Assembly (NCBI GenBank): GCA_965248855.1 | Contig: CBDFKQ010000004.1 | Location: 124,001-188,000 of the forward strand | Reading direction: 5' to 3' | Length of the DNA stretch: 64,000 nt | Source: CBDFKQ01 sp965248855 | Lineage (GTDB): Bacteria; Bacteroidota; Bacteroidia; Cytophagales; 172606-1 | The notes under the pieces: generated by a model | Database searches by the model: none | The model's input: the letters and a program-made list of their open reading frames with translations, nothing else | Told to the model about the DNA's origin: nothing | Position numbers and translations under genes: made by a program | Shown here: positions 45,351 to 55,513 of the stretch, piece by piece | Layout: the number at the start of each line of letters is the position of its first letter | Position numbering within the stretch: the stretch's first letter is position 1

Positions 45351-46217
45351 ATGAAAATTTCTATTATAACAATAAATTATAATAATTGTGAGGGACTGGA
45401 AAGAACCATAAAAAGCATCCTCGAACAAGAAGCACTGGAAGAAGTTGAACTTATTATTATCGATGGTGGGTCAAAAGATGAAAGCATTGAAATTATAAAA
45501 AAAAATTCTGCAAAAATCAATTATTGGATTAGTGAACCTGATAAGGGTATTTACGATGCTATGAACAAGGGCATATTAGTGGCAAGTGGGGAATATTTGC
45601 AATTCATGAATAGTGGAGATGTGTTTTATAAAAATGAAGTTATTAATTTAGAAATAGAAAATATAAATAATTATCCCAATGTCGATATTTTTTATGGTGA
45701 CGTAATGTTTCTATTTAATAATCAAGAGACTCCATTGCATATAAAACAACCGTCAGAAATTAATTTAGCCTTTTTTAAAAATCAAAATATTAATCACCAG
45801 GCGTCTATTATAAAAAGAGAATTATTTAAAAATAGCCTTTTTAAAACAGAATTTAAATTGTCTTGTGATTATATAAAATTTCTTGATTTGTGTATTGAAG
45901 GCAAGTGTTTCAAACATATTAAAACTATTTTGGCAGGGTATGATTTCAACGGCTTAAGCTCAACCGCTGAAGGTCTAAAACTTTATAGAAAAGAAATGAT
46001 GGAATATTGGAATAAAAGTGTGCCGAAAGGTATGGATGAATTAATAGATGACTATTTAAATATAAAACCTCATTTAAGCTCGGCCTTAGTTAAGAAAAGT
46101 ATTAGGGTAGATAATTTTATATGTTCGATAAAAAATAAAATTCATAATGCTAAAACGGCTTTCATATATCATACAAAATCCTTGATTGGCATTTCTAGTT
46201 TTAGGCGCTTAAAATAA
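45351..46217 (+). CDS. glycosyltransferase family 2
   Basis: The 288-residue GT-A enzyme has ISIITINYNNCEGLERTIKS, IIIDGGSKDES, then SEPDKGIYDAMNKGI and the metal site in FMNSGDVFY, the pattern of the WcaA/EpsE-like GT2 group. The C-terminal part is helical and without membrane segments. It adds one sugar to the growing glycan, with donor and acceptor not visible from sequence. It is the first gene after the non-coding gap, 38 bp before a second GT2 gene. Confidence 0.9.
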   Translation: MKISIITINYNNCEGLERTIKSILEQEALEEVELIIIDGGSKDESIEIIKKNSAKINYWISEPDKGIYDAMNKGILVASGEYLQFMNSGDVFYKNEVINLEIENINNYPNVDIFYGDVMFLFNNQETPLHIKQPSEINLAFFKNQNINHQASIIKRELFKNSLFKTEFKLSCDYIKFLDLCIEGKCFKHIKTILAGYDFNGLSSTAEGLKLYRKEMMEYWNKSVPKGMDELIDDYLNIKPHLSSALVKKSIRVDNFICSIKNKIHNAKTAFIYHTKSLIGISSFRRLK

Positions 46218-46255
46218 TATTATTTTTTATTTAATCCTAAGTAATTCACTTTATA

Positions 46256-47179
46256 ATGTCAGATCCTTTAGTATCTATTATTTTAACGAGCTTTAATCAA
46301 CCGGAGTTCTTAGAAATTGCTTTTAAATCCTTATTAGAACAAACTTATAAGAACATTGAAATCATTATAGTTGACGATTGCTCAACAAATCCCCTTAACA
46401 AAGAATTGATTTTGAAGTTTCATACTGAAAACCAAGAAAGGGTACAATATTACTTTCAGAAAAAAAACGTTGGAATTGCTAAAAATAAAAATTATGGATT
46501 TAAGATGGCAAAGGGAGATTTTATTACATTTTTAGATGGGGATGATTTTTATTTTCCGGAAAAAATTGAATCAGAGATGAAGGTTTTTAAAAGCAATATG
46601 GCATTAGATGCTGTATATTCCGATTTTGTTTATACTGAACCCTCCGGAAAAACAATAAGTAGCTGGGCTACCTCCTCTATGCCCGAAGGTGATGTATTCG
46701 AACAAACAGTGGAAGAAACTTTTCCGGATGGAATTTCATATCGTTTTGAACTTGCAAAAAGGACTGTATATGAAAAATTTAATTTTTATGATGAAAGCCT
46801 TGCTATATATCATGACTGGGATTTTAGGATAAGATATACACCATCAAGTAAAGTTGGCTTTAATTATAAAATTGCAAGTGCGTACAGGAGATCCGACACC
46901 TCAATATCTGTAAGGTCATCAATGGAAAAATTGATTTCAGAAAGAAAAAGATTAATATTAAAAAATATAAAATTAATAGGCACTTATGAAAAACTCAATG
47001 GATTTGTTGAAAGGTTTTTTTTAAAATGTGATAAAGATCTTCTTTTCGATCAGCATATAAGCAAAATAGTGCATATTAAAAGATGTGTTAATTTTTTAAT
47101 TAAACACCCATTTAAAATTATATATGTTTTAAGATCCTTTCGATTTTACTATTACATACGTAAGAGAGAAAATCACTAA
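46256..47179 (+). CDS. glycosyltransferase family 2
   Basis: The 307-residue protein has VSIILTSFNQPEFLEIAFKS, the donor-site segment IIIVDDCSTNP, KNYGFKMAKGDFITFLDGDD with its DxD-like metal site, and a later AIYHDWDFRIRY. It is a standard GT2 with no membrane helix. It is distinct in sequence from the preceding GT2, so it likely makes a different linkage. A 302-bp non-coding stretch follows. Confidence 0.9.
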   Translation: MSDPLVSIILTSFNQPEFLEIAFKSLLEQTYKNIEIIIVDDCSTNPLNKELILKFHTENQERVQYYFQKKNVGIAKNKNYGFKMAKGDFITFLDGDDFYFPEKIESEMKVFKSNMALDAVYSDFVYTEPSGKTISSWATSSMPEGDVFEQTVEETFPDGISYRFELAKRTVYEKFNFYDESLAIYHDWDFRIRYTPSSKVGFNYKIASAYRRSDTSISVRSSMEKLISERKRLILKNIKLIGTYEKLNGFVERFFLKCDKDLLFDQHISKIVHIKRCVNFLIKHPFKIIYVLRSFRFYYYIRKRENH

Positions 47180-47481
47180 GAAAAAAAGAAAAAATCCAAT
47201 ATTAAAATAATAAAACAATTGATGGAAAAATGAAAACACTTTAGAATTGTATAATTATACCTTCACTAAATTAATGTTTTATTGTATTAAAATTATTAAA
47301 ATATATATACTAGTTTTAGGTTTAAAAGGATCCACCTATCACTTATTTTAAAATCTAACTTATCTTATAAAAGATATTCAATTTTAATTATTTATGAGCA
47401 ATGTCTCAGTAATTAAAATAATAAAATAATGATTAATTCTGAAATACATATTCCAAAGAATTTAATTAATAATTATTATAT
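47180..47481. other. non-coding gap in the polysaccharide locus
   Basis: A stretch of 302 bp, very AT-rich, with no ORF above background and no clear hairpin, tRNA or repeat. It may hold a promoter for the following methyltransferase, but no TAnnTTTG box is evident. Confidence 0.4.
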
Positions 47482-48156
47482 ATGTCATACTATCGTTTTG
47501 AAAACAACCCGGAGTTCCATGTTTGGGATTTAGAAACTTATAAGGATATAGATTCCGTTTCGAGATTTAAGAATAGTTGGATGAAAACATTTATCAAACC
47601 GGAGGATGCTGTAATGGACATCGGATGTGGCCCGGGTTATAATGTAAAAATATTGCAAGACAATGGAATAAAAGTTTTGGGGGTTGATTTAAATGAAGAT
47701 TCTGTTAAAAGAGCTCAGACTGAAGGGCTTAATGTAGAAAGAATAGATGCCATTGAAGCCATCGAGAAGTATGGACATTTGTATAATTTTTTTTATATGA
47801 GCGATTTTGTTGAGCATGTTCCATTAGAAGTAGTTTTGGAAGTATTTACTAAACTATCTAAATTAAAGAATATTACTGTTTATATGTGTACCCCTAATTT
47901 GGATTCATTGATGGGATTTAAATTTTGGTTCCATATGCCTACCCATATTAATGCCATGCATCCATATGTGATAAATAAAATGTTGAGTAATTTAAATTTC
48001 AAAATTTTAGATCAATGGAGTGAATATGGAAATTTACCCGGCAGAGGTTGGAAACTTAAATTTAGAAAGTTTATTTTAGATAAACTTTTTGGAACACAAG
48101 CCACCCTTTTTACAGGTGGAGCTAATATATGTTACCTTGTAAGAAGCTCTTCATAG
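47482..48156 (+). CDS. class I SAM methyltransferase (Methyltransf_23-like)
   Basis: The 224-residue protein has the SAM loop AVMDIGCGPGYNVKIL, VLGVDLNEDSVKRAQ, FFYMSDFVEHVPLEVVLEVF, and a C-terminal YMCTPNLDSLMGFKFWFHMP. The last matches the CMAS/Methyltransf_23 type found in surface glycan loci. It lies between glycosyltransferases and a sugar epimerase, so a sugar or a glycan is the likely substrate. It is separated by gaps of 302 and 173 bp from its neighbours. Confidence 0.85.
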   Translation: MSYYRFENNPEFHVWDLETYKDIDSVSRFKNSWMKTFIKPEDAVMDIGCGPGYNVKILQDNGIKVLGVDLNEDSVKRAQTEGLNVERIDAIEAIEKYGHLYNFFYMSDFVEHVPLEVVLEVFTKLSKLKNITVYMCTPNLDSLMGFKFWFHMPTHINAMHPYVINKMLSNLNFKILDQWSEYGNLPGRGWKLKFRKFILDKLFGTQATLFTGGANICYLVRSSS

Positions 48157-48329
48157 ATAAATTTATTAACTTGTTTGACCTCCTTGCAATTTGTTCCTGT
48201 ATAAAAATAGATTTTGGCTATAATCCTAAATGTTTTATTTTAAAAGAACTTCTCTTTTTTGTCACCACTAAATAATATTTGATATTGTTATTTTTATTTT
48301 AAGATAGCATATCTTTCCATTTAAAAAAA

Positions 48330-49379
48330 ATGAAAAAGCTTTTAGTAACAGGTTCCTCGGGGTTAGTTGGAAGTGAAGTATGCCTGCATTTTGCCAATGC
48401 CGGATACCAAATTCATGGTGTAGATAATAACCAGCGGGCTATTTTTTTTGGACCTCAAGGTGATACAAGATGGAATCAAAAACGAATGGTTGAGGATATT
48501 AAAAATTTTAATCATCATGAACTTGATATCCGGTACAGACAAGGTGTAATTGAATTGATAAAAAAAATTCGACCGGATGCCATTGTTCATACAGCCGCAC
48601 AGCCAAGTCATGACAAAGCTGCTGAAATTCCTTTCGACGATTTTGATACCAATGCTGTGGGTACTTTAAATATGTTAGAGGCGGTAAGGCAATTTTGCCC
48701 TGAGTCACCCTTCATACATATGAGTACTAACAAAGTATATGGTGACGCTCCAAATAAAATAAAATTAAAAGAATTAGAAACAAGGTGGGATTATGATAAT
48801 GACTTTTATGAACATGGCATTTCTGAATCATTTACGATTGACCAATCCAAGCATTCAATTTTTGGAGCATCTAAAGTTGCAGCGGACGTAATGGTTCAAG
48901 AATACGGGCGTTATTTTAATATACCCACTTGTGCTTTACGAGGTGGCTGTTTAACAGGTCCAAATCATAGTGGAGTTGAATTACACGGTTTTCTAAGTTA
49001 TTTGGTGAAATGTAATTTAGAAGGCAAAAAGTATTTTATATATGGTTATAAGGGCAAGCAGGTGAGGGATAATATCCATTCGCATGACATTGCATGTTTT
49101 ATGGAAGCTTTTATAAATTTACCACGTATCGGTGAAGTTTATAATTTAGGTGGGGGTAAAAACAATACTTGTTCAATATTAGAAGCATTCTTAATTACTG
49201 AAAAGTTTAGTGGCAAGGCTCAGATTTTTGAATATGTAGATAAAAATCGCGAAGGAGACCATATTTGTTACTATAGTGATTTGAGGAAGATGAAAAATCA
49301 TTATCCGAATTGGAATGTAACAATAAGTCTGGAAGAAACAATTAGGCAGATAGTTGCTAACTGGAGATCTAGATTATAA
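48330..49379 (+). CDS. NAD-dependent epimerase, CDP-paratose 2-epimerase-like SDR
   Basis: The 349-residue extended SDR starts KLLVTGSSGLVGSEVCLHFA (NAD-binding GxxGxxG), then has GVDNNQRAIFFGPQGDT, the DNN(Q)R pattern typical of CDP-paratose 2-epimerase (tyvelose pathway). Conserved MSTNKVYGDAPN and LRGGCLTGPNHSGVELHGF also fit. The usual catalytic Tyr of YxxxK is replaced: the motif reads FGASK, with Lys kept. The rest of a CDP-paratose pathway (RfbF, RfbG, RfbS) is not seen here, so the real substrate is uncertain. Its stop overlaps the acyltransferase start by one base. Confidence 0.82.
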   Translation: MKKLLVTGSSGLVGSEVCLHFANAGYQIHGVDNNQRAIFFGPQGDTRWNQKRMVEDIKNFNHHELDIRYRQGVIELIKKIRPDAIVHTAAQPSHDKAAEIPFDDFDTNAVGTLNMLEAVRQFCPESPFIHMSTNKVYGDAPNKIKLKELETRWDYDNDFYEHGISESFTIDQSKHSIFGASKVAADVMVQEYGRYFNIPTCALRGGCLTGPNHSGVELHGFLSYLVKCNLEGKKYFIYGYKGKQVRDNIHSHDIACFMEAFINLPRIGEVYNLGGGKNNTCSILEAFLITEKFSGKAQIFEYVDKNREGDHICYYSDLRKMKNHYPNWNVTISLEETIRQIVANWRSRL

Positions 49380-50605
49380 TGGAGAAAATAAAAAATTATG
49401 ATGTTAATTTAGAAGCTTTAAGAGGTTTCTGTGCAACAATGGTTTTAGTTCATCATTGTATAGTATACAGTGACAAACTAAATGGGGGTAGATATATATT
49501 TACTGCCAGTGTAATTCCTTACAGTCCATCGGGGCATTTAATGGTAATGATTTTTTTTATGCTTTCCGGATATGTTATTGGGTTGGCGAATGGATATAAA
49601 ACCACATTCAGTATATTTGAATATGTAAAAAAAAGACTACTTAGATTGTACCCAATCTACCTTGTGGCAATATTAATAACCATATTGTTTTTTATTGAAA
49701 CCATAAAGTCAATAATAGGAACATTGTTTTTTATTCAAAATTTATTTACTGATGTAATATATAATAATAATCCATTATGGTCTATCAATCATGAAATAAT
49801 TTATTATTTGCTTGCAATACCCATCCTCAAATTAAATATTAAGCCCTTATATGTATATTTTTTTTTAATCACGGCGTTAGCCGCGTCCTTATTAAAGTTG
49901 CGTTTCCCTTATATTATTGAAGGTTATCTGGTAGGTTTTTTCTTCTGGTTTACGGGTTTTACACTGAGTAAATTAAAAAATAGCCTATCTTTTAAAAATA
50001 TTAGCGCAGATAAAATGATAGCATTATTCTTCTTCCTACTATGCTGCGATAATTTAAATACATTTGGATACTTTTTGTCAAAAATAAATGTAATACATGG
50101 GCAATCATATCATTACTATGATGATATGGTTAATTTTAATGATTTCGGCATATATTTATATTGTTTATATGCCATTTCAGTTGCCACTTCTGTAAATGAA
50201 AAATGGTTAAGGGGATTAACAATCATTGTTTATATATTTAGTTGGTCGCATTTATTATATATTATTTATAATAAGAGTTTTTTTAAAACAGAAATATTTT
50301 ATATACCATGTACGTTTTTATTTATCAGTACTATTTTATTTTTTAATAAAAAAATTATTTTTAAATCAATTTCATTCTGGTCCTATTTAGGAAGTATCTC
50401 ATTTGCAATGTATGTAATTCATATGCCTATATTAATGCTGTTTGAAAGGATAAATTTTTTCTCCGGATCCACAAGTACTTTTGTATTTAGGGTTATTATT
50501 ATTTTCATTTTGGTTTTCATTTTATCATATATTTTAGAAAAAAAAATCCAACCTTTTATTAAAAGTCGGATGAGTAATTTGCCGGAAAAAAGATTAATAT
50601 TATAA
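49379..50605 (+). CDS. acyltransferase family 3 membrane protein (OafA/YrhL type)
   Basis: The 408-residue protein has about ten membrane helices and the family motif near the N-terminus: LEALRGFCATMVLVHHC, with the His-His pair, followed by FFMLSGYVIGL. A second conserved part is RLYPIYL. These enzymes put O-acetyl or other acyl groups on surface glycans from a cytoplasmic acyl-CoA. Location next to a sugar epimerase and glycosyltransferases fits decoration of this polysaccharide. It has no C-terminal SGNH domain. Confidence 0.9.
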   Translation: MEKIKNYDVNLEALRGFCATMVLVHHCIVYSDKLNGGRYIFTASVIPYSPSGHLMVMIFFMLSGYVIGLANGYKTTFSIFEYVKKRLLRLYPIYLVAILITILFFIETIKSIIGTLFFIQNLFTDVIYNNNPLWSINHEIIYYLLAIPILKLNIKPLYVYFFLITALAASLLKLRFPYIIEGYLVGFFFWFTGFTLSKLKNSLSFKNISADKMIALFFFLLCCDNLNTFGYFLSKINVIHGQSYHYYDDMVNFNDFGIYLYCLYAISVATSVNEKWLRGLTIIVYIFSWSHLLYIIYNKSFFKTEIFYIPCTFLFISTILFFNKKIIFKSISFWSYLGSISFAMYVIHMPILMLFERINFFSGSTSTFVFRVIIIFILVFILSYILEKKIQPFIKSRMSNLPEKRLIL

Positions 50606-50823
50606 ATATCAAGTATTAAAAAGTGGGTGAGTAAAATATAATTCTTATGTACCCTATTGGATTTGAGCCGGATAGAATAGAGAATATTATCATTGATACA
50701 AAATTGCCTTCTGTTATTTTTAGGATTAACTTAGAATAGTGTATATAATCCATTCTATGCCATTGTTATTTATATTATCATATTTAGAACCTGAGATCAT
50801 TTAAAAAAGAATAAAGCTTATTA

Positions 50824-52008
50824 ATGAAAATTTTGATCTTTTGTGATTCCCCGGTCGATGTTAATTATGGTGGAATATCACAAACCCTTTATAATTTATT
50901 TTCAAACCATGAACAAAGCTCCCTTCTTTGTATCGCTCCTCTTGAAGAAATAAAAAAATATCCACCAAAAGTATTTAAGCATATTAGTTATAAATTTGGC
51001 TTTTTTGAAATTCCACAGAATCGCATAGGGTTGATTTTTGGTAAATTTATAATAACTACAAATTATATAGTTAATTTATTTAGAAGTTTTTCATCCCTTA
51101 AAAAAGAAATTTCGGAATTTAACCCCTCCTTAATTATTTTCTGTCCTAATGGGCCGATGAGTATTTACATGTACAACAAATTATTTAAAGATTCACAATA
51201 TAAAGTCTTTCCATATTTCATGGATGATTGGATGAAAGATTTAAACTTAAGTTGGTTAGGTGGGAATTTACATTCTGAAATTAAAAAAATTTTAAAGGAC
51301 AATACTGAATGGCTTATGATAGGGGATGAATTATCTGAATTAATTCAAAAAAGATATCATTTAAAACCTAATGATGTTTTAAATATACGAAATCCTGTGG
51401 ACATTAATAATGCACCTGCTCGTTATTCTTTGAAACAAAAAGAACCATTTACCATTGCTTATGCAGGTGCACTATGGACTATGCATTATGACGCTTTTTT
51501 AATAATTGCCAAAGCTGTAAATATTTTAAAAAAGGATGGAATGTTAATTGATCTCATTTTATACTCACAAAAAAACTTTTGGAGTGAAGAGCTTGAAAGC
51601 TTAAATGTTATTTATGGAGGGCTTATACCCTACCATAATATTCATAAAAAGCTAAGCGAAGCAGATTTATTACTTGTAACCTCATCATTTTTAAATAAGT
51701 TTTATAATCATTCCTCTGCTTCCTTACAAACTAAATTAACCGATTATCTTAAGGCGCAAAGGCTAATTGTTAGTTGCGGCCCGGAATATTCTGCAAATAA
51801 TTTTTTTCTTAAAAAAAATGAATGTGGGTTATGTATTGAATCGAATGATGAAAAGTTAGCTGCCCTAGAATTGAAAAATATTCTAAATAATATTGAGATA
51901 TATAACGTATTAATTGAAAATGGATGGAATAAACTTGTAAATGAATTCTCTTTTGAAGTGGTTCATGAAAAATTAAATTCCTTCTTGACAAATTATTATA
52001 AATTATGA
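50824..52008 (+). CDS. glycosyltransferase family 4-like
   Basis: The 394-residue GT-B protein begins ILIFCDSPVDVNYGGISQTL, contains the donor-side FTIAYAGALWTMHYDAFLII and a C-terminal acidic region (IYGGLIPYHNIHKKLSEAD and SSASLQTKLTDYL). The E-x7-E motif is not clearly seen; the KLTDYLKA segment takes its place, as in some GT4-like members. It overlaps the next glycosyltransferase by 4 bp. Sugar specificity unknown. Confidence 0.82.
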   Translation: MKILIFCDSPVDVNYGGISQTLYNLFSNHEQSSLLCIAPLEEIKKYPPKVFKHISYKFGFFEIPQNRIGLIFGKFIITTNYIVNLFRSFSSLKKEISEFNPSLIIFCPNGPMSIYMYNKLFKDSQYKVFPYFMDDWMKDLNLSWLGGNLHSEIKKILKDNTEWLMIGDELSELIQKRYHLKPNDVLNIRNPVDINNAPARYSLKQKEPFTIAYAGALWTMHYDAFLIIAKAVNILKKDGMLIDLILYSQKNFWSEELESLNVIYGGLIPYHNIHKKLSEADLLLVTSSFLNKFYNHSSASLQTKLTDYLKAQRLIVSCGPEYSANNFFLKKNECGLCIESNDEKLAALELKNILNNIEIYNVLIENGWNKLVNEFSFEVVHEKLNSFLTNYYKL

Positions 52009-53123
52009 TGAACAAAAGCAAACCAGTTGTTTTTATAATTTCTACCGGCTTAGGGCATGTTAACAGGGGATATGAATCTTTTACTAAAGAATGTTTTTCA
52101 GCAATTAAAAATTCGGAACATTATAATATATTTTTACTTAAAGGTGGAGGGAGAACAAAAGATAAAGAAATTAAAATTAATTGCATTAGAAGAAAGTCTT
52201 ACTTGGCTGATTTAACTTCTAAATTGCTTATTCAAAAAGATAAATATGTAACTGAGCAGGCAACTTTTTTATTAGGAATGATCCCATATATTATTTGGTT
52301 TAAACCCTCCTTATTATATTATAGTGACATAGTTTTAGGAAAGTATCTTTGGCACTTACGAAAACATTTTAAATTAAAATATAAATTACTTTTTTCAAAC
52401 GGAGCACCTTTATCACCTCCATTCATTAGAATGGACCATGTGCAACAATTATTGCCAAATTATATTGAAATAGCAAAGAAAGCCGGAACTCCTTTAGAAA
52501 AACAAACTTTATTACCTTATGCAATTAATATAGATGAAAATTTAATTAACAAATATCAAAGCAATAAAATTGAAATTTTAAATAATCTTAAACTTCCTTT
52601 AGATAAAAAAATTATAATTTGCGTTGGAGCAATCAATAGCGATCATAAAAGAATTGACTATCTTATTAATGAGTTTTCAACAATGAAAAATGAAGACTTT
52701 TTTTTAATTGTACTTGGTCAAATTGATGAAATGAGTTTGCCAATAATACAACTTGCAAAAGAAAAACTTAAAAACGAAAATTATTTGATTAGGCAAGTTA
52801 ATGGGGAAGAAGTTCAAATGTATTTAAGTATTTCGGATTATTTTATATTGCCTTCGCTAAATGAAGGGCTTCCAAGGGTGTTACCGGAAGCACTTAGTAC
52901 AGGATTACTTCCCATAGTGCATGATTATACAATTGCACATGAAACATTAAAAGATTATGGAGTATTTAAAAACCTGACTCAAGAAGGGATTTTAGGGACA
53001 GCTATAAATGATGTTGATACTAGAAATATCTCAAAAGAAGAGTTAAAAGAATTTGCAAAAAAAGAATATTCTTGGGATAGTCTTAAAAAAAGATATGAGC
53101 AAATGATTGTAAAAAACCTTTAA
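52005..53123 (+). CDS. glycosyltransferase family 4
   Basis: The 372-residue GT-B enzyme begins PVVFIISTGLGHVNRGYESF, has the donor-domain start IIICVGAINSDHKRIDYLI, and the nucleotide-sugar loop FILPSLNEGLPRVLPEAL with the two Glu residues of the E-x7-E motif. It is the last gene of the plus-strand glycan cluster. A TonB-dependent receptor gene follows after 77 bp in the same direction. The first sugar it adds is unknown. Confidence 0.9.
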   Translation: MMNKSKPVVFIISTGLGHVNRGYESFTKECFSAIKNSEHYNIFLLKGGGRTKDKEIKINCIRRKSYLADLTSKLLIQKDKYVTEQATFLLGMIPYIIWFKPSLLYYSDIVLGKYLWHLRKHFKLKYKLLFSNGAPLSPPFIRMDHVQQLLPNYIEIAKKAGTPLEKQTLLPYAINIDENLINKYQSNKIEILNNLKLPLDKKIIICVGAINSDHKRIDYLINEFSTMKNEDFFLIVLGQIDEMSLPIIQLAKEKLKNENYLIRQVNGEEVQMYLSISDYFILPSLNEGLPRVLPEALSTGLLPIVHDYTIAHETLKDYGVFKNLTQEGILGTAINDVDTRNISKEELKEFAKKEYSWDSLKKRYEQMIVKNL

Positions 53124-53200
53124 TTATTTTATTATGATCTATTTTAAATAAAAACTCCAATAATGAAAGCGCCTATAAGTTAAAGATTATAGCTTATTTA

Positions 53201-55378
53201 ATGAATAAAACACTACATATAATATTACTAATATTTTTTAATTCTGTTTGCTTTGCGCAAAATAAGTTTGAAGCCTTTATTAAAGATAAAGCTACAAGCG
53301 AAATTTTAATTGGTGCTACCGCAAGAGTAAACGGAACAACTAATGGAAGCACTGCAGATGTTAATGGTAAAATTGAAATTACTAACATTCCCAATGGTAA
53401 GTACGAAATAATTTTCAGTTCTATTGGTCATCATAAAGTTGAAATGGTTTTTAATTTTCCTGTCGCTGATAATTTGCAAGGGCAAATTATTTATTTAAGT
53501 GCAAAAAGCGAAGAACTTGAGGAGGTTACCATTACATCTTCAACAAGGAGTAGCCGAGTTATTGATGATATACCGACAAGGATTGAAACTATTGCAGCCG
53601 GTGAATTAGAAGAGCAGTCTATTATGCAACCCGGTAGTATTAAAATGATGCTTACCGAAAGTACCGGTATGCAAACTCAACAGACATCTCAAGTTTCAGG
53701 TAGTGCAAGTATTCGTATACAGGGTTTAGATGGAAAATACACACAACTATTACAAGATGGGCTTCCGCTTTATTCCGGCTTTGCCAGTGGTTTAAGCATT
53801 TTACAAATACCTCCCCTAAATTTAAAAAGAGTAGAAATTATCAAAGGCTCATCTTCCACACTATATGGAGGTGGTGCAATTGCAGGTTTAATAAACCTTA
53901 TTACGAAAGAGCCCACAAACAAAAAAGAAATTTCATTTTTGGTAAATGGAAATCAAACTAATGCATTGGATGTAAGTTCATTTTACTCTGAAAAATATAA
54001 AAAAACAGGAATGACTGTTTATACATCCGGAAATTTTCAAAAGGCTTACGATAATAATAATGATGGGTTTGCCGATATTCCTGAGTTCACCCGATTCACT
54101 TTTAATCCTAAATTTTTTTATTACCCTAATCCAAGAACCACTCTAAGCATTGGTTTAAATACCGGTATAGAAAAAAGAACAGGTGGTGACTTAAAGGCAA
54201 TAAGATACGAAAATGATCCTATTCATAATTATTATGAAAGTAACAATAGTAACAGGTACTCATCTCAAACTAAATTTGAAAAGAATTTTTCCAATAAAAA
54301 TATTTTAACATTTAAAAATAGTATAGGTTATTTTAATCGGAAAATAGAAAGGAATAATTATGTTTTTGAAGGTGCTCAATTGGCTTCATTCAGCGAAGTA
54401 AATTATCTCATCCCCAAAGAAAAATCGGAATGGAACCTGGGTTTAAATTATGTTACCGATAACTTTCAACAAATTAATCAAACAGCTAATAAACTTGATT
54501 ATTTTAACTCAGCTTTTGGTGTGTTCGGGCAAAATAATTGTAGTGTTTCTGAAAAATTAAAAATTGAAAGTGGTTTAAGAATTGATATAACTAACAGACA
54601 AAAAGTTTTTATTTTACCCCGGCTATCATTTTTATACAAAATAAATCAAAAGTTAAGCTCTAGAGTTGGTGGCGGATTAGGATATAAAATGCCTACTATT
54701 TTTTCGGAAGATGCAGAAACAAAAGCATTTAAAAATATATTACCCTTAGATTTTTCAAAATTAAATGCAGAAAAATCTTACGGTTTTAATGCTGATATAA
54801 ATTATAAAACCACAATCACTGAAGATATCTCTTTGTCAGTTAATCAAATGTTTTTTTTTACAGCCATCCAAAATCCTCTTATACTTAATCAAATTCCATT
54901 AATTGTTACTTCATCGTTTGAAAATGTAAATGGGAACATTCAAACTAAAGGATTTGAAACCAATGTAAAACTCAGGTTCGACGATATTTCATTTTATTTG
55001 GGTTATACATACATAGATGCAATCAGGAAGTTCAATAATGTAAATTATATTAATCCCCTCACTGCCAAACATAGAATCAATGGCAATATAATGTATGAAT
55101 TAAATGAAAAACTGCGCATAGCTTTTGAAATGTTTTATGTTGGGCAACAATATTTAAACAATGGAGAGAAAACAAGGGATTATTTTGTAATGGGAATATC
55201 AGGGGAATATAAATTTAAATATTTTAGCCTGTTTGCTAATTTAGAAAACTTTTTAGATGCGAGGCAATCACGATGGGAAGCAATGTACACCGGAACTATT
55301 CAAGACCCACAATTCAGGGATGTTTATACACCTACTGATGGAGTTATTATTAATGGTGGGTTTAAATTAAACTTATAA
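53201..55378 (+). CDS. TonB-dependent receptor with CarboxypepD_reg-like N-terminal domain
   Basis: The 725-residue outer-membrane protein has a signal peptide (to about residue 20), a carboxypeptidase-regulatory-like domain (about 22-105, ITNIPNGKYEIIFSSIG), a plug (about 120-225, RIQGLDGKYTQLLQDGLPL and RVEIIKGSSSTLYGGGAIAG), and a 22-strand-type barrel ending GGFKLNL. It imports a substrate such as a metal chelate or vitamin, energised by TonB. There is no SusD partner, which argues against a glycan-import pair. The following 35-bp perfect hairpin ends the transcript. Confidence 0.9.
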   Translation: MNKTLHIILLIFFNSVCFAQNKFEAFIKDKATSEILIGATARVNGTTNGSTADVNGKIEITNIPNGKYEIIFSSIGHHKVEMVFNFPVADNLQGQIIYLSAKSEELEEVTITSSTRSSRVIDDIPTRIETIAAGELEEQSIMQPGSIKMMLTESTGMQTQQTSQVSGSASIRIQGLDGKYTQLLQDGLPLYSGFASGLSILQIPPLNLKRVEIIKGSSSTLYGGGAIAGLINLITKEPTNKKEISFLVNGNQTNALDVSSFYSEKYKKTGMTVYTSGNFQKAYDNNNDGFADIPEFTRFTFNPKFFYYPNPRTTLSIGLNTGIEKRTGGDLKAIRYENDPIHNYYESNNSNRYSSQTKFEKNFSNKNILTFKNSIGYFNRKIERNNYVFEGAQLASFSEVNYLIPKEKSEWNLGLNYVTDNFQQINQTANKLDYFNSAFGVFGQNNCSVSEKLKIESGLRIDITNRQKVFILPRLSFLYKINQKLSSRVGGGLGYKMPTIFSEDAETKAFKNILPLDFSKLNAEKSYGFNADINYKTTITEDISLSVNQMFFFTAIQNPLILNQIPLIVTSSFENVNGNIQTKGFETNVKLRFDDISFYLGYTYIDAIRKFNNVNYINPLTAKHRINGNIMYELNEKLRIAFEMFYVGQQYLNNGEKTRDYFVMGISGEYKFKYFSLFANLENFLDARQSRWEAMYTGTIQDPQFRDVYTPTDGVIINGGFKLNL

Positions 55379-55438
55379 TTTTTTTAAAAAGTAAATTGTA
55401 CCTCTATACTTTTTTTACTGAAAACTTCAATATTAAAT

Positions 55439-55473
55439 AAAAACCTTCCAAAATTTAATTTTGGAAGGTTTTT
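55439..55473. terminator. bidirectional terminator after the TonB receptor
   Basis: AAAAACCTTCCAAAATT (55439-55455) pairs perfectly over 17 bp with AATTTTGGAAGGTTTTT (55457-55473), with T-runs on both strands. It serves the receptor gene and the convergent small-protein gene. Confidence 0.88.
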
Positions 55474-55513
55474 ATTTAACTACTACTGTGATCGACTTTT
55501 CTCTAAATTTTTA

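Noticed and set aside
50647..50739. 30-codon ORF between acyltransferase and glycosyltransferase
   Set aside because: Too short, no family, no ribosome-binding site; it may be a chance frame or a remnant.
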